Of a DNA stretch of 38,242 nt, positions 1-7,023 are shown in pieces. Below the pieces are notes generated by a model that saw nothing but the letters and a program-made list of their open reading frames with translations, was not told the DNA's origin and searched no databases. The stretch covers positions 1 to 38,242 of the forward strand of contig DXHQ01000008.1 in assembly GCA_019113345.1 (NCBI GenBank), in the 5' to 3' direction. How positions within the stretch are numbered: position 1 is the first letter of the stretch; every line of letters begins with the position of its first letter. The position numbers and the translations under genes are program-made. Origin of the DNA: Candidatus Faecalibacterium intestinigallinarum (lineage in GTDB: Bacteria > Bacillota > Clostridia > Oscillospirales > Ruminococcaceae).

Positions 1-948
1 GTCACCGAGGACAGCTCCTCGGTCTGCTACCTGCGGCCCGAGACCGCCCAGGGCATCTTTGTCAACTTTGCCAACATCCAGCGCACCACCCGCCGCAAGC
101 TGCCCTTCGGCGTCTGCCAGGTGGGCAAGGCTTTCCGCAACGAGATCACCCCGGGCAACTTCACCTTCCGCACCCGCGAGTTCGAGCAGATGGAGTGCGA
201 GTTCTTCTGCAAGCCGGACACCGACCTGGAGTGGTTCGCCTACTGGAAGGACTACTGCAAGAACTGGCTGCTCAGCCTGGGCATCAAAGAGGAGCACCTG
301 CGCCTGCGCGACCACGAGCCCGCCGAGCTGGCCTTCTACAGCCGCGCCACCACCGACATCGAGTACGCCTTCCCCTTCACCGACTGGGGCGAACTGTGGG
401 GCATCGCCGACCGCACCAACTACGACCTGAGCCGCCACCAGGAGGCTTCGGGCAAGAGCCTGGAATACTTCGACCCCGAGACCGGCGAGCACTATATCCC
501 CTACGTCATCGAGCCGTCCCTGGGCTGCGACCGCGTGGCCCTCGCCTTCCTGTGCGAGGCCTACGACGAGGAGCACCTGGTCGACGCCAAGGGCAAGGAG
601 GACGTGCGCACCGTGCTGCACCTGCACCCGGCGCTGGCTCCCTTCAAGTGCGCCGTGCTGCCCCTGAGCAAAAAGCTGGGACCCAAGGCGATGGAGATCC
701 GCAACGAGCTGTCCAAGTACTTCATGGTGGACTACGACGAGACCGGCTCGATCGGCAAGCGCTACCGCCGCGAGGACGAGATCGGCACTCCCTACTGCAT
801 CACCGTCGACTTTGACACGGTAGGCGACGAGGCCAAGGGCATCGCAGCCGACAACTGCGTCACCGTCCGCGACCGCGACACCATGGAGCAGGTCCGCCTG
901 CCCATCGACCAGCTGAAAGCCTGGCTGGAGGAGAAGATCGCCTTCTAA
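1..948 (+). CDS. glyS: Glycyl-tRNA synthetase, single-chain type (5' truncated by window)
   Basis: Reads in frame from base 1, so the N-terminus lies outside the window; 315 codons remain of a family usually near 460 aa. It attaches glycine to tRNA-Gly in the cytoplasm. Class II synthetase motif 2 is visible ([21 protein letters not shown], about residues 43-62 of the fragment) and motif 3 near [14 protein letters not shown]. The C-terminal part ([14 protein letters not shown] onward) is the anticodon-binding domain, ending in the [14 protein letters not shown] and [11 protein letters not shown] signatures. This is the alpha2, GRS1-like form, not the two-subunit GlyQ/GlyS form. Three hairpins follow, the last a strong terminator. 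A T-box leader, if any, would lie upstream and cannot be seen. Identification is secure. Confidence 0.97.
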   Translation, partial: VTEDSSSVCYLRPETAQGIFVNFANIQRTTRRKLPFGVCQVGKAFRNEITPGNFTFRTREFEQMECEFFCKPDTDLEWFAYWKDYCKNWLLSLGIKEEHLRLRDHEPAELAFYSRATTDIEYAFPFTDWGELWGIADRTNYDLSRHQEASGKSLEYFDPETGEHYIPYVIEPSLGCDRVALAFLCEAYDEEHLVDAKGKEDVRTVLHLHPALAPFKCAVLPLSKKLGPKAMEIRNELSKYFMVDYDETGSIGKRYRREDEIGTPYCITVDFDTVGDEAKGIAADNCVTVRDRDTMEQVRLPIDQLKAWLEEKIAF

Positions 949-952
949 GCAT

Positions 953-1007
953 CTAGGGGGAACCAATTTCTGCGCGCATCCGCGCGCCAGAAATCCTTTC
1001 CCCCTAG
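953..1007. other. Long imperfect hairpin downstream of glyS
   Basis: Outer arms CTAGGGGG (953-960) and CCCCCTAG (1000-1007) are perfect complements, and the inner arms ATTTCTG (966-972) and CAGAAAT (988-994) continue into a CGCGC/GCGCG helix. A small internal loop and one bulged C interrupt it. No T-tract follows, so it is not a standard terminator by itself; it may protect the glyS 3' end or act in transcript processing. Confidence 0.7.
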
Positions 1008-1023
1008 TATCCCCCTTTTAGAC

Positions 1024-1088
1024 AAAATTTCCCGCAGAACCATGCACTCGGCCCGAACGGGCCTCGCACACTCTCTGCGGGAAATTTT
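1024..1088 (-). terminator. Probable terminator for rlmH (15-bp stem, A/T-rich base)
   Basis: A perfect 15-bp inverted repeat has arms 1024-1038 and 1074-1088 (AAAATTTCCCGCAGA and its complement), with a smaller GGCCCGAACGGGCC hairpin in the loop. Read on the minus strand, the GC-rich helix ends in AAATTTT just past the rlmH stop and the small 1098-1132 hairpin. Its symmetrical A/T flanks would also work on the plus strand. Confidence 0.6.
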
Positions 1089-1097
1089 CCTGTATGT

Positions 1098-1142
1098 GTC
1101 CCAACCGTACGTACATGCCGTCCGGTTGGGACTTTTTATTTT
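1098..1142 (+). terminator. Rho-independent terminator for glyS
   Basis: A 10-bp stem (GTCCCAACCG 1098-1107, complement 1123-1132) is followed immediately by TTTTTATTTTT. This is a strong intrinsic terminator on the plus strand and sits at the point where glyS and rlmH converge. Confidence 0.85.
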
Positions 1143-1628
1143 TCACTTGTGGTACTTCATGCCGGCGTTGATGGTGCAGGCGCGGTAGAGCTGTTCGGTC
1201 AGGACCAGGCGGGCCAGCTGATGGGGCAGGGTGATCCGCCCCAGGCTGATGCGGGCGGCGGCCGCCCGCTTGACCTCCTCCGAGAGGCCGTGGGACGATC
1301 CGATCACAAAGGCGACATCCCCCGCGCCGCTGGCGGCCTTGTCGGCCAGCAGAGCGGCCAGCTCCTCGCTGGAAACCAGTTTGCCCTCGACGCAGAGGGC
1401 CACCAAACTCTGCCCCCGCCGCAGATGGGCGAGGATGGCCCTGCCTTCCTTTTCCAGCGCGCGGGCCACCAGCGCGGGCGAGGCGTTCTTCTCCTCGATC
1501 TTTTCCTCCGGCAGCTCGATGATCTTAAAGTTGGCGAAGGCGGCCAGCCGCTTCTGGTATTCGGCCACCCCCTCGGCGCAGTATCTGGCATTCAGCTTGC
1601 CCAGACAGATTAGGTCAATGGTTTGCAT
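1143..1628 (-). CDS. rlmH: 23S rRNA (pseudouridine1915-N3)-methyltransferase RlmH
   Basis: 161 aa, the usual RlmH length. It methylates N3 of pseudouridine 1915 in helix 69 of 23S rRNA on assembled 70S ribosomes, using S-adenosylmethionine. The SPOUT-fold knot is recognisable from FVIGSSHGLSEEV (about residues 107-119; the family usually has FVIGGxxGL) and the C-terminal block ITLPHQLARLVLTEQLYRA ending in the family signature YHK. The start ATG at 1628 is preceded by AGAAAGGATTTCC. It is the last gene of a leftward unit with the DUF2442 and DUF4160 genes, 12 bases after the DUF2442 stop. RlmH is typically a solitary housekeeping gene, so the shared transcript is a local feature. Confidence 0.95.
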   Translation of the reverse strand: MQTIDLICLGKLNARYCAEGVAEYQKRLAAFANFKIIELPEEKIEEKNASPALVARALEKEGRAILAHLRRGQSLVALCVEGKLVSSEELAALLADKAASGAGDVAFVIGSSHGLSEEVKRAAAARISLGRITLPHQLARLVLTEQLYRACTINAGMKYHK

Positions 1629-1640
1629 GGAAATCCTTTC

Positions 1641-1940
1641 TCAGGCAATGTGGGCATCCTGAACCAGAACGCCTTTCTCGTACAGATACTCGGGCGCAAG
1701 GTCGATCTCCCCGTCCTTCCAGACCGTCACGCCGTAGTCGATATAAACGCCGCGAAATACTTCTTCATCCCGCAAAGGCGCAAAAGCCGGCGTGTCCAGC
1801 AGGCTGCTGCAATCGAAAATTTTGGCTTCACCGGTGGAAAAACGCACCCACAGTTTATAGCCATCCAGAGGGCGCACCCCGCTGACCTTGATCGGCTGCT
1901 GCGGCTGGCCCGCATAAACGACACCATTCTTGACATACAT
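1641..1940 (-). CDS. DUF2442 domain protein
   Basis: 99 aa, one small domain. The core IKVSGVRPLDGYKLWVRF, then GEAKIFDCSSLLD, then VYIDYGVTVWKDGEIDLAP matches the DUF2442 pattern of a beta-rich domain with a conserved KIFD-type strand and a Vxxx-Y/F-G-xVxW segment near the C-terminus. No catalytic residues are evident. The start at 1940 has a good AAAGGAGGA site. It lies 21 bases after a DUF4160 gene on the same strand; these two families are often neighbours and have been treated as possible toxin-antitoxin-like or accessory pairs. That role is inference, and no biochemical activity can be assigned. Confidence 0.75.
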   Translation of the reverse strand: MYVKNGVVYAGQPQQPIKVSGVRPLDGYKLWVRFSTGEAKIFDCSSLLDTPAFAPLRDEEVFRGVYIDYGVTVWKDGEIDLAPEYLYEKGVLVQDAHIA

Positions 1941-1961
1941 GATTGCGTCCTCCTTTCCCTG

Positions 1962-2228
1962 TCAACGCAGAGGCTCAATTTTTCCAAAAGGAATGTTGCG
2001 CACAGCATTATTCCAGGCTGCATACAATTCGTCTTCATGGATCGCAGCCCAAGCCTGCACCAGCTTGAATTGCTTGAGTGGAAGGCTGCCTGCCAGCAAT
2101 TCGCCATCGATCCCAACGGACGCTTCGTATTCGGCATAATACACATGAAAATGTGGTTTGTGGTGTTGTCCGCTGTCACTGAAGATCATCTTGATGACGA
2201 TGTTATAGAACCGGCACAACTCTGGCAT
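1962..2228 (-). CDS. DUF4160 domain protein
   Basis: 88 aa from ATG at 2228, which has a GGGGGG-type ribosome site upstream and begins MPELCRFYNIVIKM, the normal DUF4160 start. A longer reading from 2285 would begin inside the promoter at 2252-2280, so it is rejected. The conserved HHKPHFHVYYAEYEASV segment (about residues 22-38) and the ending FKLVQAWAAIHEDEL...KIEPL are typical of the family. The function is unknown. It is first in a three-gene leftward unit with DUF2442 and rlmH, under its own promoter. A toxin-like role is possible from the pairing but unproven. Confidence 0.8.
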   Translation of the reverse strand: MPELCRFYNIVIKMIFSDSGQHHKPHFHVYYAEYEASVGIDGELLAGSLPLKQFKLVQAWAAIHEDELYAAWNNAVRNIPFGKIEPLR

Positions 2229-2251
2229 GACACGCCCCCCTTTCTGTATCC

Positions 2252-2280
2252 AGTATACCATATTCAGCCTTTTTGTACAA
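2252..2280 (-). promoter_or_regulatory. Promoter of the DUF4160-DUF2442-rlmH unit
   Basis: On the minus strand, -35 TTGTAC (2275-2280) and -10 TATACT (2252-2257) are separated by 17 bases, giving a start site near 2245, just ahead of the DUF4160 ribosome site. It lies between the topoisomerase stop and DUF4160, so the small genes can be transcribed independently. Confidence 0.75.
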
Positions 2281-2298
2281 GGCACCGTTCTTTCCCGC

Positions 2299-4548
2299 TC
2301 AGAGTAGCGTCGTCTGCTCCGCGATGTCGTCGCCGCGCAGCAGCGCGCCGAGGGCCGGCAGGGTGCGCACCCGGTAGCGGTGCGGGTCGGCCAGGTCGAG
2401 GCCGGCCGCCGGGCGGACCGAGGTGATGGTCTGGTTCTTTTTCAGGGTGACCACCGCCACGCCCTGGCTGTCCCGGGTGGCCTTTTCGGCGATCTGGGCC
2501 GAGCCCACCAGCAGCAGCCGGCCGGCGCTGGTGCGGATGGCCAGCTCCTGCTCTTCGGGCAGGAAGAGCAGGGCGGCCAGCGGCTCCTTGTCGCTGTAGG
2601 CGCGCAGCAGCTTGCGGCGGTTCTGCTTGGTGGCGTAGGAGGCAAGCGGCACCTTGGCGCACTTACCGCTGGCGAAAAAGAAGAGCATCCAGCCGCTGTA
2701 GTCGCTTGTCAGGACCATGGCGATGGGGTTCTCCCCTTCTTCCATCCCCAGGCGGGTGGGCAGATAGACCCCCATCTGGCCCACCTTGCCGTCCTCAAAC
2801 TCGGCCAGGCGGGTCTTGTAGACCTGGTGGCGGTCGGTGAAAAAGAGGGCTTCGAGGTTGTTGCGGGCCTCGGCCTGGACGACGATCTCGTCCCCCTCCT
2901 TCAGCTTGTGGGCGCCGGCCGAGCGCAGGCTCTGGGGGGTGATCTTTTTGAGGTAGCCCTCCCGGGTGAAAAAGACGGTGACGGGATAATCGGGCACCGC
3001 CTCCTCGCCGGCGTCGGCCTCCTCGGCCGGCAGGTCGTAGAGGACCTCGCTGCGGCGGGGCTGGCCGTACTTTTTGGCCACCGCCGTCAGCTCCTGGATG
3101 ATGATCCTGCGGATGCGGGCGGGCTTTGCCAGAATGTCGTTCAGGTCGGCGATCTCGTTTTTCAGCGCCTCGATCTCGCCGGTCCGCTTGAGGATATACT
3201 CCCGGTTCAGATGGCGCAGCCGTATCTCGGCCACATACTCGGCCTGCGCCTCGTCGATGCCGAACCCGATCATCAGGTTGGGGACGACCTCGTCCTCCTC
3301 CTCGGTCTCGCGGATGATGCGGATGGCCTTGTCGATGTCCAGCAGGATGGCGGCCAGGCCCTCCAGCAGGTGCAGCCGCTTTTCCTTGCCGTGCAGGTCG
3401 AACCAGGTGCGGCGGCGGACGCACTCGGTGCGGAAGGCCGTCCACTCCTGCAGAATTTCCCGCACCCCCATCACCCGGGGCTGACCCGAGACGAGGATGT
3501 TAAAATTGCAGCTGAAGCTGTCCTCGAGGGGGGTCAGCTTGAAGAGCTTGGCCATCAGGCGGTCGTGGTCCACCCCGCGCTTGAGATCGAGGGCCAGCTT
3601 GAGGCCGTTCAGGTCGGTCTCGTCCCGCATATCGCTCAGCTCTTTCAGCTTGCCGGCCTTGGCCAGCTCGGCGATCTTGTCCATGATGGCCTCCACCGTG
3701 GTGGTGGGCGGGATCTGGGTGATCTCGATCATATTTTCGCCGGGGACCGAGCGCCACCGGGCCCGCACCTTGACGCTGCCCCGCCCGGTCTCAAAGATCT
3801 CCCGCATCTGGGCCGCGTCGTACAGGATCTGGCCGCCGCCCACAAAGTCGGGGGCGGGCATGGTCGAGCCGATGTCGTGCTGCGGGTCTTTGATGAGGGC
3901 GATGGTGGTGGCGCACAGCTCGGCCAGGTTGAACGAGCAGATGTTGCAGGCCATGCCCACCGCGATGCCCAGGGTGTTGTTGGCCAGGATGGTGGGGAAG
4001 GTCACCGGCAGGAGGGTAGGCTCGGTGGTGGTGCCGTCGTAGTTGGGGACAAAGTCCACCGTCTCCTTGTCGATGTCCCGGAACAGTTCCTCACACACCG
4101 GCTCCAGCCGGGCCTCGGTGTAACGGGCGGCGGCGCAGGACATATCCCGGCTGTAAGCCTTGCCGAAGTTGCCCTTGCTGTCCACATAGGGGACCAGCAG
4201 GCTCTCGTTGCCGCGGCCCATCCGGACCATGGTGTCGTAGATGGCGGCGTCGCCGTGGGGGTTCAGGTGCATGGTGGCGCCCACGATGTTGGCCGACTTG
4301 GTCCGGGCGCCCTTGAGCAGCCCCATCCCGTACATGGTGTACAGCAGCTTGCGGTGGGCGGGCTTGAAGCCGTCGATCTCGGGCAGCGCCCGGCTGACGA
4401 TGACGCTCATGGCGTAGGGCATATAGTTGGTTTCCAGGGTGCGGGTGATGGGGTCCTCCAGGACGCTGCCCGCGTTCAGGATCTCGACCCCCTCCCCCAG
4501 CTGGGGGCGCACCGGCCTGGATGTTTTTTTGCTCTGTTTTTTTGGCAT
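2299..4548 (-). CDS. Type II DNA topoisomerase subunit A (ParC/GyrA-like)
   Basis: 749 aa. This is the DNA-cleaving subunit of a type II topoisomerase that passes one duplex through another, relaxing or decatenating DNA. The winged-helix/tower region contains NYMPYAMSVIVSRALPEIDGFKPAHRKLLY (residues 41-70), the quinolone-region HGDAAIYD (98-105) and the catalytic Tyr143 in AARYTEARL. A C-terminal beta-propeller-like region (about 500-749) is shorter and more diverged than GyrA's, without a clear GyrA-box. The Ser83-equivalent of E. coli GyrA is Ala101, and Asp87's equivalent (Asp105) is present. It lies 54 bases after the B subunit and has no clear Shine-Dalgarno, so expression may rely on translational coupling or another mechanism. 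A topoisomerase IV-like or extra clostridial type II enzyme is more likely than the primary gyrase; this window does not decide it. Confidence 0.9.
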   Translation of the reverse strand: MPKKQSKKTSRPVRPQLGEGVEILNAGSVLEDPITRTLETNYMPYAMSVIVSRALPEIDGFKPAHRKLLYTMYGMGLLKGARTKSANIVGATMHLNPHGDAAIYDTMVRMGRGNESLLVPYVDSKGNFGKAYSRDMSCAAARYTEARLEPVCEELFRDIDKETVDFVPNYDGTTTEPTLLPVTFPTILANNTLGIAVGMACNICSFNLAELCATTIALIKDPQHDIGSTMPAPDFVGGGQILYDAAQMREIFETGRGSVKVRARWRSVPGENMIEITQIPPTTTVEAIMDKIAELAKAGKLKELSDMRDETDLNGLKLALDLKRGVDHDRLMAKLFKLTPLEDSFSCNFNILVSGQPRVMGVREILQEWTAFRTECVRRRTWFDLHGKEKRLHLLEGLAAILLDIDKAIRIIRETEEEDEVVPNLMIGFGIDEAQAEYVAEIRLRHLNREYILKRTGEIEALKNEIADLNDILAKPARIRRIIIQELTAVAKKYGQPRRSEVLYDLPAEEADAGEEAVPDYPVTVFFTREGYLKKITPQSLRSAGAHKLKEGDEIVVQAEARNNLEALFFTDRHQVYKTRLAEFEDGKVGQMGVYLPTRLGMEEGENPIAMVLTSDYSGWMLFFFASGKCAKVPLASYATKQNRRKLLRAYSDKEPLAALLFLPEEQELAIRTSAGRLLLVGSAQIAEKATRDSQGVAVVTLKKNQTITSVRPAAGLDLADPHRYRVRTLPALGALLRGDDIAEQTTLL

Positions 4549-4602
4549 AGTGTTTTTATCTCAATCTATTTCTTGCTTTGCGCATTCTGGCGAAGCGGGC
4601 CC

Positions 4603-6594
4603 TTACGACAGGTCGAGGTCGTCCAGATATTCCGCGCCGTGGGCGGCGATGTGGTCCTTGCGGCCGGCCAGGTTGTCCCCCAGCAGGATGTCAAAGACCC
4701 GGGCCGTCTCGGCCGCGTCGGTGGGCATCACCTTGATGAGGCGGCGGCTTTCCGGGTTCATGGTGGTCAGCCACATCATCTCGGGGTCGTTTTCACCCAG
4801 ACCTTTCGAGCGCTGGATGGTGTATTTCCGGTCCCCGATCTTTTTCAGAAAGGCCGCCTTTTCGGCCTCGGTGTAGGCAAAGCAGGTCTCGTCTTTGGTG
4901 TTGATCTCGTACAGGGGCGACTCGGCGATATAGACGTACCCCTTTTCGATCAGGGTCGGGGTCAGGCGGTAGAGCATGGTCAGCACCAGGGTGCGGATCT
5001 GATAGCCGTCCACGTCGGCGTCGGTACAGATGACGATCTTGTTGAAGCGGAGGTTGTCCAGGCTGAAGGTGGCCAGCTCCTTGTTGTACTTGCCTCCCAG
5101 CTCGATGCCGCAGCCCATCACCTTGATCAGGTCGACGATGACGTCCGACTTGAAGATTCGGGCGTAGTCGGCCTTGAGGCAGTTCAGGATCTTGCCCCGG
5201 ATGGGCATGATGGCCTGGAACTCGCTGTCCCGGCTGGTCTTGACCGCGCCCATGGCCGAATCGCCCTCGACGATATACAGCTCCCGCCGGGCGGGGTCCT
5301 TGGTGCGGCAGTCAACGAACTTCTGCACCCGGTTGGCCAGGTCGATCTGGGTGGAGAGGGTCTTTTTGATGCTCTGGCGGGTCTTTTCGGCATGTTCCCG
5401 GCTCTGCTTGTTGACCAGCACCTGCTGGCAGATCTTCTGGGCCTCCTCCGGCTTTTCGAGGAAGTAGACCTCGAGGTAATGCTTCAAAAAGTCGGTCATG
5501 GCCTGGGAGATGAACTTGTTGGTGATGGCCTTTTTGGTCTGGTTCTCGTAGCTGGTGCGGGTGGAAAAGCTGGAGGACACATAGACCAGACAGTCCTGGA
5601 TGTCCTGGAAGGTGACCGAGCTCTCCCCCTTCTTGTACATCCCCTTGTCCTTCAGGTACTTGTTGATCTGGTAGACAAAGGCGGTGCGGACGGCGTGCTC
5701 GGGGCTGCCGCCGTGCTCCAGCCAGGAGGAGTTGTGGTAGAACTCCAGCAGCTGCACCCGGTTGGAAAAGCAGAAGGCGGCGCTCATCCGCACCTTATAG
5801 TCGGGCTGATCCTCCCGGTCGCGGCCGGTGGCCTCCGACTCGCAGGTAAAGACAGGGGTCAGCGGGTCGTCGCCGGCGGCCTCCCGGACGTAGTCGGCGA
5901 TGCCGTTCTGGTAGCAGTAGCTCTCCTGCCAGGGCTTGCCGGTGGCGGGGTCGGGCTCCTTCTCGTCGGTGAAGGTCAAAGTCAGCCCCGCGTTGACCAC
6001 CGCCTGGCGGCGCAGCACATCTTTATAGTAGCTGGCCGGCACGTCGGTGTCGGTAAAGACCTCGTCGTCCGGCATCCAGTGGATGATGCTGCCGGTCCGG
6101 CGGCCCTTGTAAGGCTCCTTTTTCAGCCCGCCGACGTTCTCGCCTTTGGCAAAGTCGAGGTGATAGTGGAAGCCGTCGCGGTAGATGTCGGCGGTCATCC
6201 AGGCCGAGGCGTACTGGGTGGCGCACAGGCCCAGGCCGTTCAGCCCGAGGCTGAACTCGTAGTTGTCCTCCCCCTCGCCGTATTTGCCTCCGGCGTACAT
6301 CTCGCAGAACAGCAGCTCCCAGTTGTAGCGCTCCTCGCCCTTGTTCCAGTCCACCGGCATCCCGCGGCCGAAGTCCTCGACCCTGACGCTGCCGTCTTTG
6401 CAGCGGGTCACATTGATGACCTTGCCGTAGCCGTCCCGCGCCTCGTCGATGGCGTTGGAGATGATCTCAAAGATGGAGTGGGCGCAGCCGTCCACCCCGT
6501 CCGAGCCGAAAATGACAGCCGGCCGCTTGCGGACCCGGTCGGCCCCCTTTAAGGATGTGATGCTCTCGTTGCCGTATTCCTGTTTTTTTGCCAT
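4603..6594 (-). CDS. Type II DNA topoisomerase subunit B (ParE/GyrB-like)
   Basis: 663 aa, the ATPase subunit partnering the ParC/GyrA-like gene downstream. The GHKL ATPase domain shows RKRPAVIFGS (about 21-30), a metal-binding-type Asn in EIISNAIDEA, the DFGRGMPVDW loop, and GGKYG...SLGLNGLGLCATQYAS in place of the usual GGKFD...SGGLHGVG. The TOPRIM domain has ELYIVEGDSAMGA (near 440) and the metal-binding TDADVDG (near 522), then an ending with QRSKGLGENDPEMMW. Nucleotide-binding motifs are present but divergent from standard GyrB and ParE, which fits a distinct clostridial subfamily. The ATG at 6594 has GGAGG, and a promoter lies just upstream. Identification as a type II topoisomerase B subunit is secure; gyrase versus topo IV is not. 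Confidence 0.9.
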   Translation of the reverse strand: MAKKQEYGNESITSLKGADRVRKRPAVIFGSDGVDGCAHSIFEIISNAIDEARDGYGKVINVTRCKDGSVRVEDFGRGMPVDWNKGEERYNWELLFCEMYAGGKYGEGEDNYEFSLGLNGLGLCATQYASAWMTADIYRDGFHYHLDFAKGENVGGLKKEPYKGRRTGSIIHWMPDDEVFTDTDVPASYYKDVLRRQAVVNAGLTLTFTDEKEPDPATGKPWQESYCYQNGIADYVREAAGDDPLTPVFTCESEATGRDREDQPDYKVRMSAAFCFSNRVQLLEFYHNSSWLEHGGSPEHAVRTAFVYQINKYLKDKGMYKKGESSVTFQDIQDCLVYVSSSFSTRTSYENQTKKAITNKFISQAMTDFLKHYLEVYFLEKPEEAQKICQQVLVNKQSREHAEKTRQSIKKTLSTQIDLANRVQKFVDCRTKDPARRELYIVEGDSAMGAVKTSRDSEFQAIMPIRGKILNCLKADYARIFKSDVIVDLIKVMGCGIELGGKYNKELATFSLDNLRFNKIVICTDADVDGYQIRTLVLTMLYRLTPTLIEKGYVYIAESPLYEINTKDETCFAYTEAEKAAFLKKIGDRKYTIQRSKGLGENDPEMMWLTTMNPESRRLIKVMPTDAAETARVFDILLGDNLAGRKDHIAAHGAEYLDDLDLS

Positions 6595-6638
6595 GTTGTT
6601 CCTCCGGCAAAATAATGGATAGATGATTTCAACTGTTT

Positions 6639-6667
6639 ATTTAACCATATTCCCGCCCAAAAATCAA
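6639..6667 (-). promoter_or_regulatory. Promoter of the topoisomerase operon
   Basis: Minus-strand -35 TTGATT (6662-6667) and -10 TTAAAT (6639-6644), spacer 17 bases, about 40 bases upstream of the B-subunit start. Confidence 0.6.
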
Positions 6668-6745
6668 ATCCGGGGCTGCCCGCGCAAAAAGTCCTGCGCA
6701 GGAGCGCTGTTTTCTAAATTCTTTGAAAAAATTTGCAATTTCCTC

Positions 6746-6773
6746 TTTACAAATCCGAATTTTGCGGTATAAT
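6746..6773 (+). promoter_or_regulatory. Promoter of the tRNA-Phe/tRNA-Gly cluster
   Basis: TTTACA (6746-6751) and a perfect TATAAT (6768-6773) with a 16-base spacer; the first tRNA begins 16 bases later. This is a strong housekeeping-type promoter, divergent from the topoisomerase promoter. Confidence 0.85.
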
Positions 6774-6789
6774 AATCAACGTCCGGTGC

Positions 6790-6865
6790 GCCTCTGTAGC
6801 TCAGTTGGTAGAGCAGGGGACTGAAAATCCCCGTGTCATTGGTTCGATTCCGATCGGAGGCACCA
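6790..6865 (+). tRNA. tRNA-Phe (anticodon GAA)
   Basis: 76 nt including an encoded CCA. The acceptor stem pairs GCCTCTG with CGGAGGC, the anticodon arm is GGGGA-CTGAAAA-TCCCC with anticodon GAA at 6823-6825, and the T-arm contains GGTTCGATTCC. It is separated from tRNA-Gly by 3 bases. Confidence 0.97.
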
Positions 6866-6868
6866 TAT

Positions 6869-6944
6869 GCGGCCGTAGCTCATCTGGTAGAGCGCCACCT
6901 TGCCAAGGTGGAGGTAGCGAGTTCGAGCCTCGTCGGCCGCTCCA
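6869..6944 (+). tRNA. tRNA-Gly (anticodon GCC)
   Basis: 76 nt with encoded TCCA end. The acceptor arms GCGGCCG and CGGCCGC pair, the anticodon arm is CCACC-TTGCCAA-GGTGG with anticodon GCC at 6902-6904, and the T-arm carries GAGTTCGAGCCTC. It is co-transcribed with tRNA-Phe. Confidence 0.97.
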
Positions 6945-6951
6945 GAATAGA

Positions 6952-7000
6952 AAAACGTCGGTGCCGGCGCGGATGCGCCAGTTCCGGCGTTTTCTGTTTG
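6952..7000 (+). terminator. Terminator/attenuator between tRNA-Gly and the ABC exporter
   Basis: AAAACGTCGG (6952-6961) pairs with CCGGCGTTTT (6984-6993), with one G-T pair, around an inner GGCGC-GGAT-GCGCC helix. TTTTCTGTTT follows. It would end the tRNA transcript while allowing some read-through into the exporter genes, for which no other promoter is obvious. Confidence 0.7.
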
Positions 7001-7023
7001 TTGAACAAAAAGGAGGGAACCAT

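Noticed and set aside
961-972. AACCAATTT near 961, matching part of the 32221-32253 repeats, as a second attachment site
   Set aside because: Here it forms part of the glyS hairpin arm; a 9-base match is not enough, and the region is not at an island border.
2380-6552. A 1390-codon plus-strand open frame opposite the topoisomerase genes
   Set aside because: It arises because GC-rich codons rarely contain stops in the complementary frame; its composition is low-complexity (Gly, Leu, Val, His, Asp) and no family is seen.
6733-7023. An upstream start for the first ABC half-transporter running through the two tRNAs
   Set aside because: It would translate the tRNAs; the GTG at 7024 has an ideal Shine-Dalgarno and begins the exporter fold.
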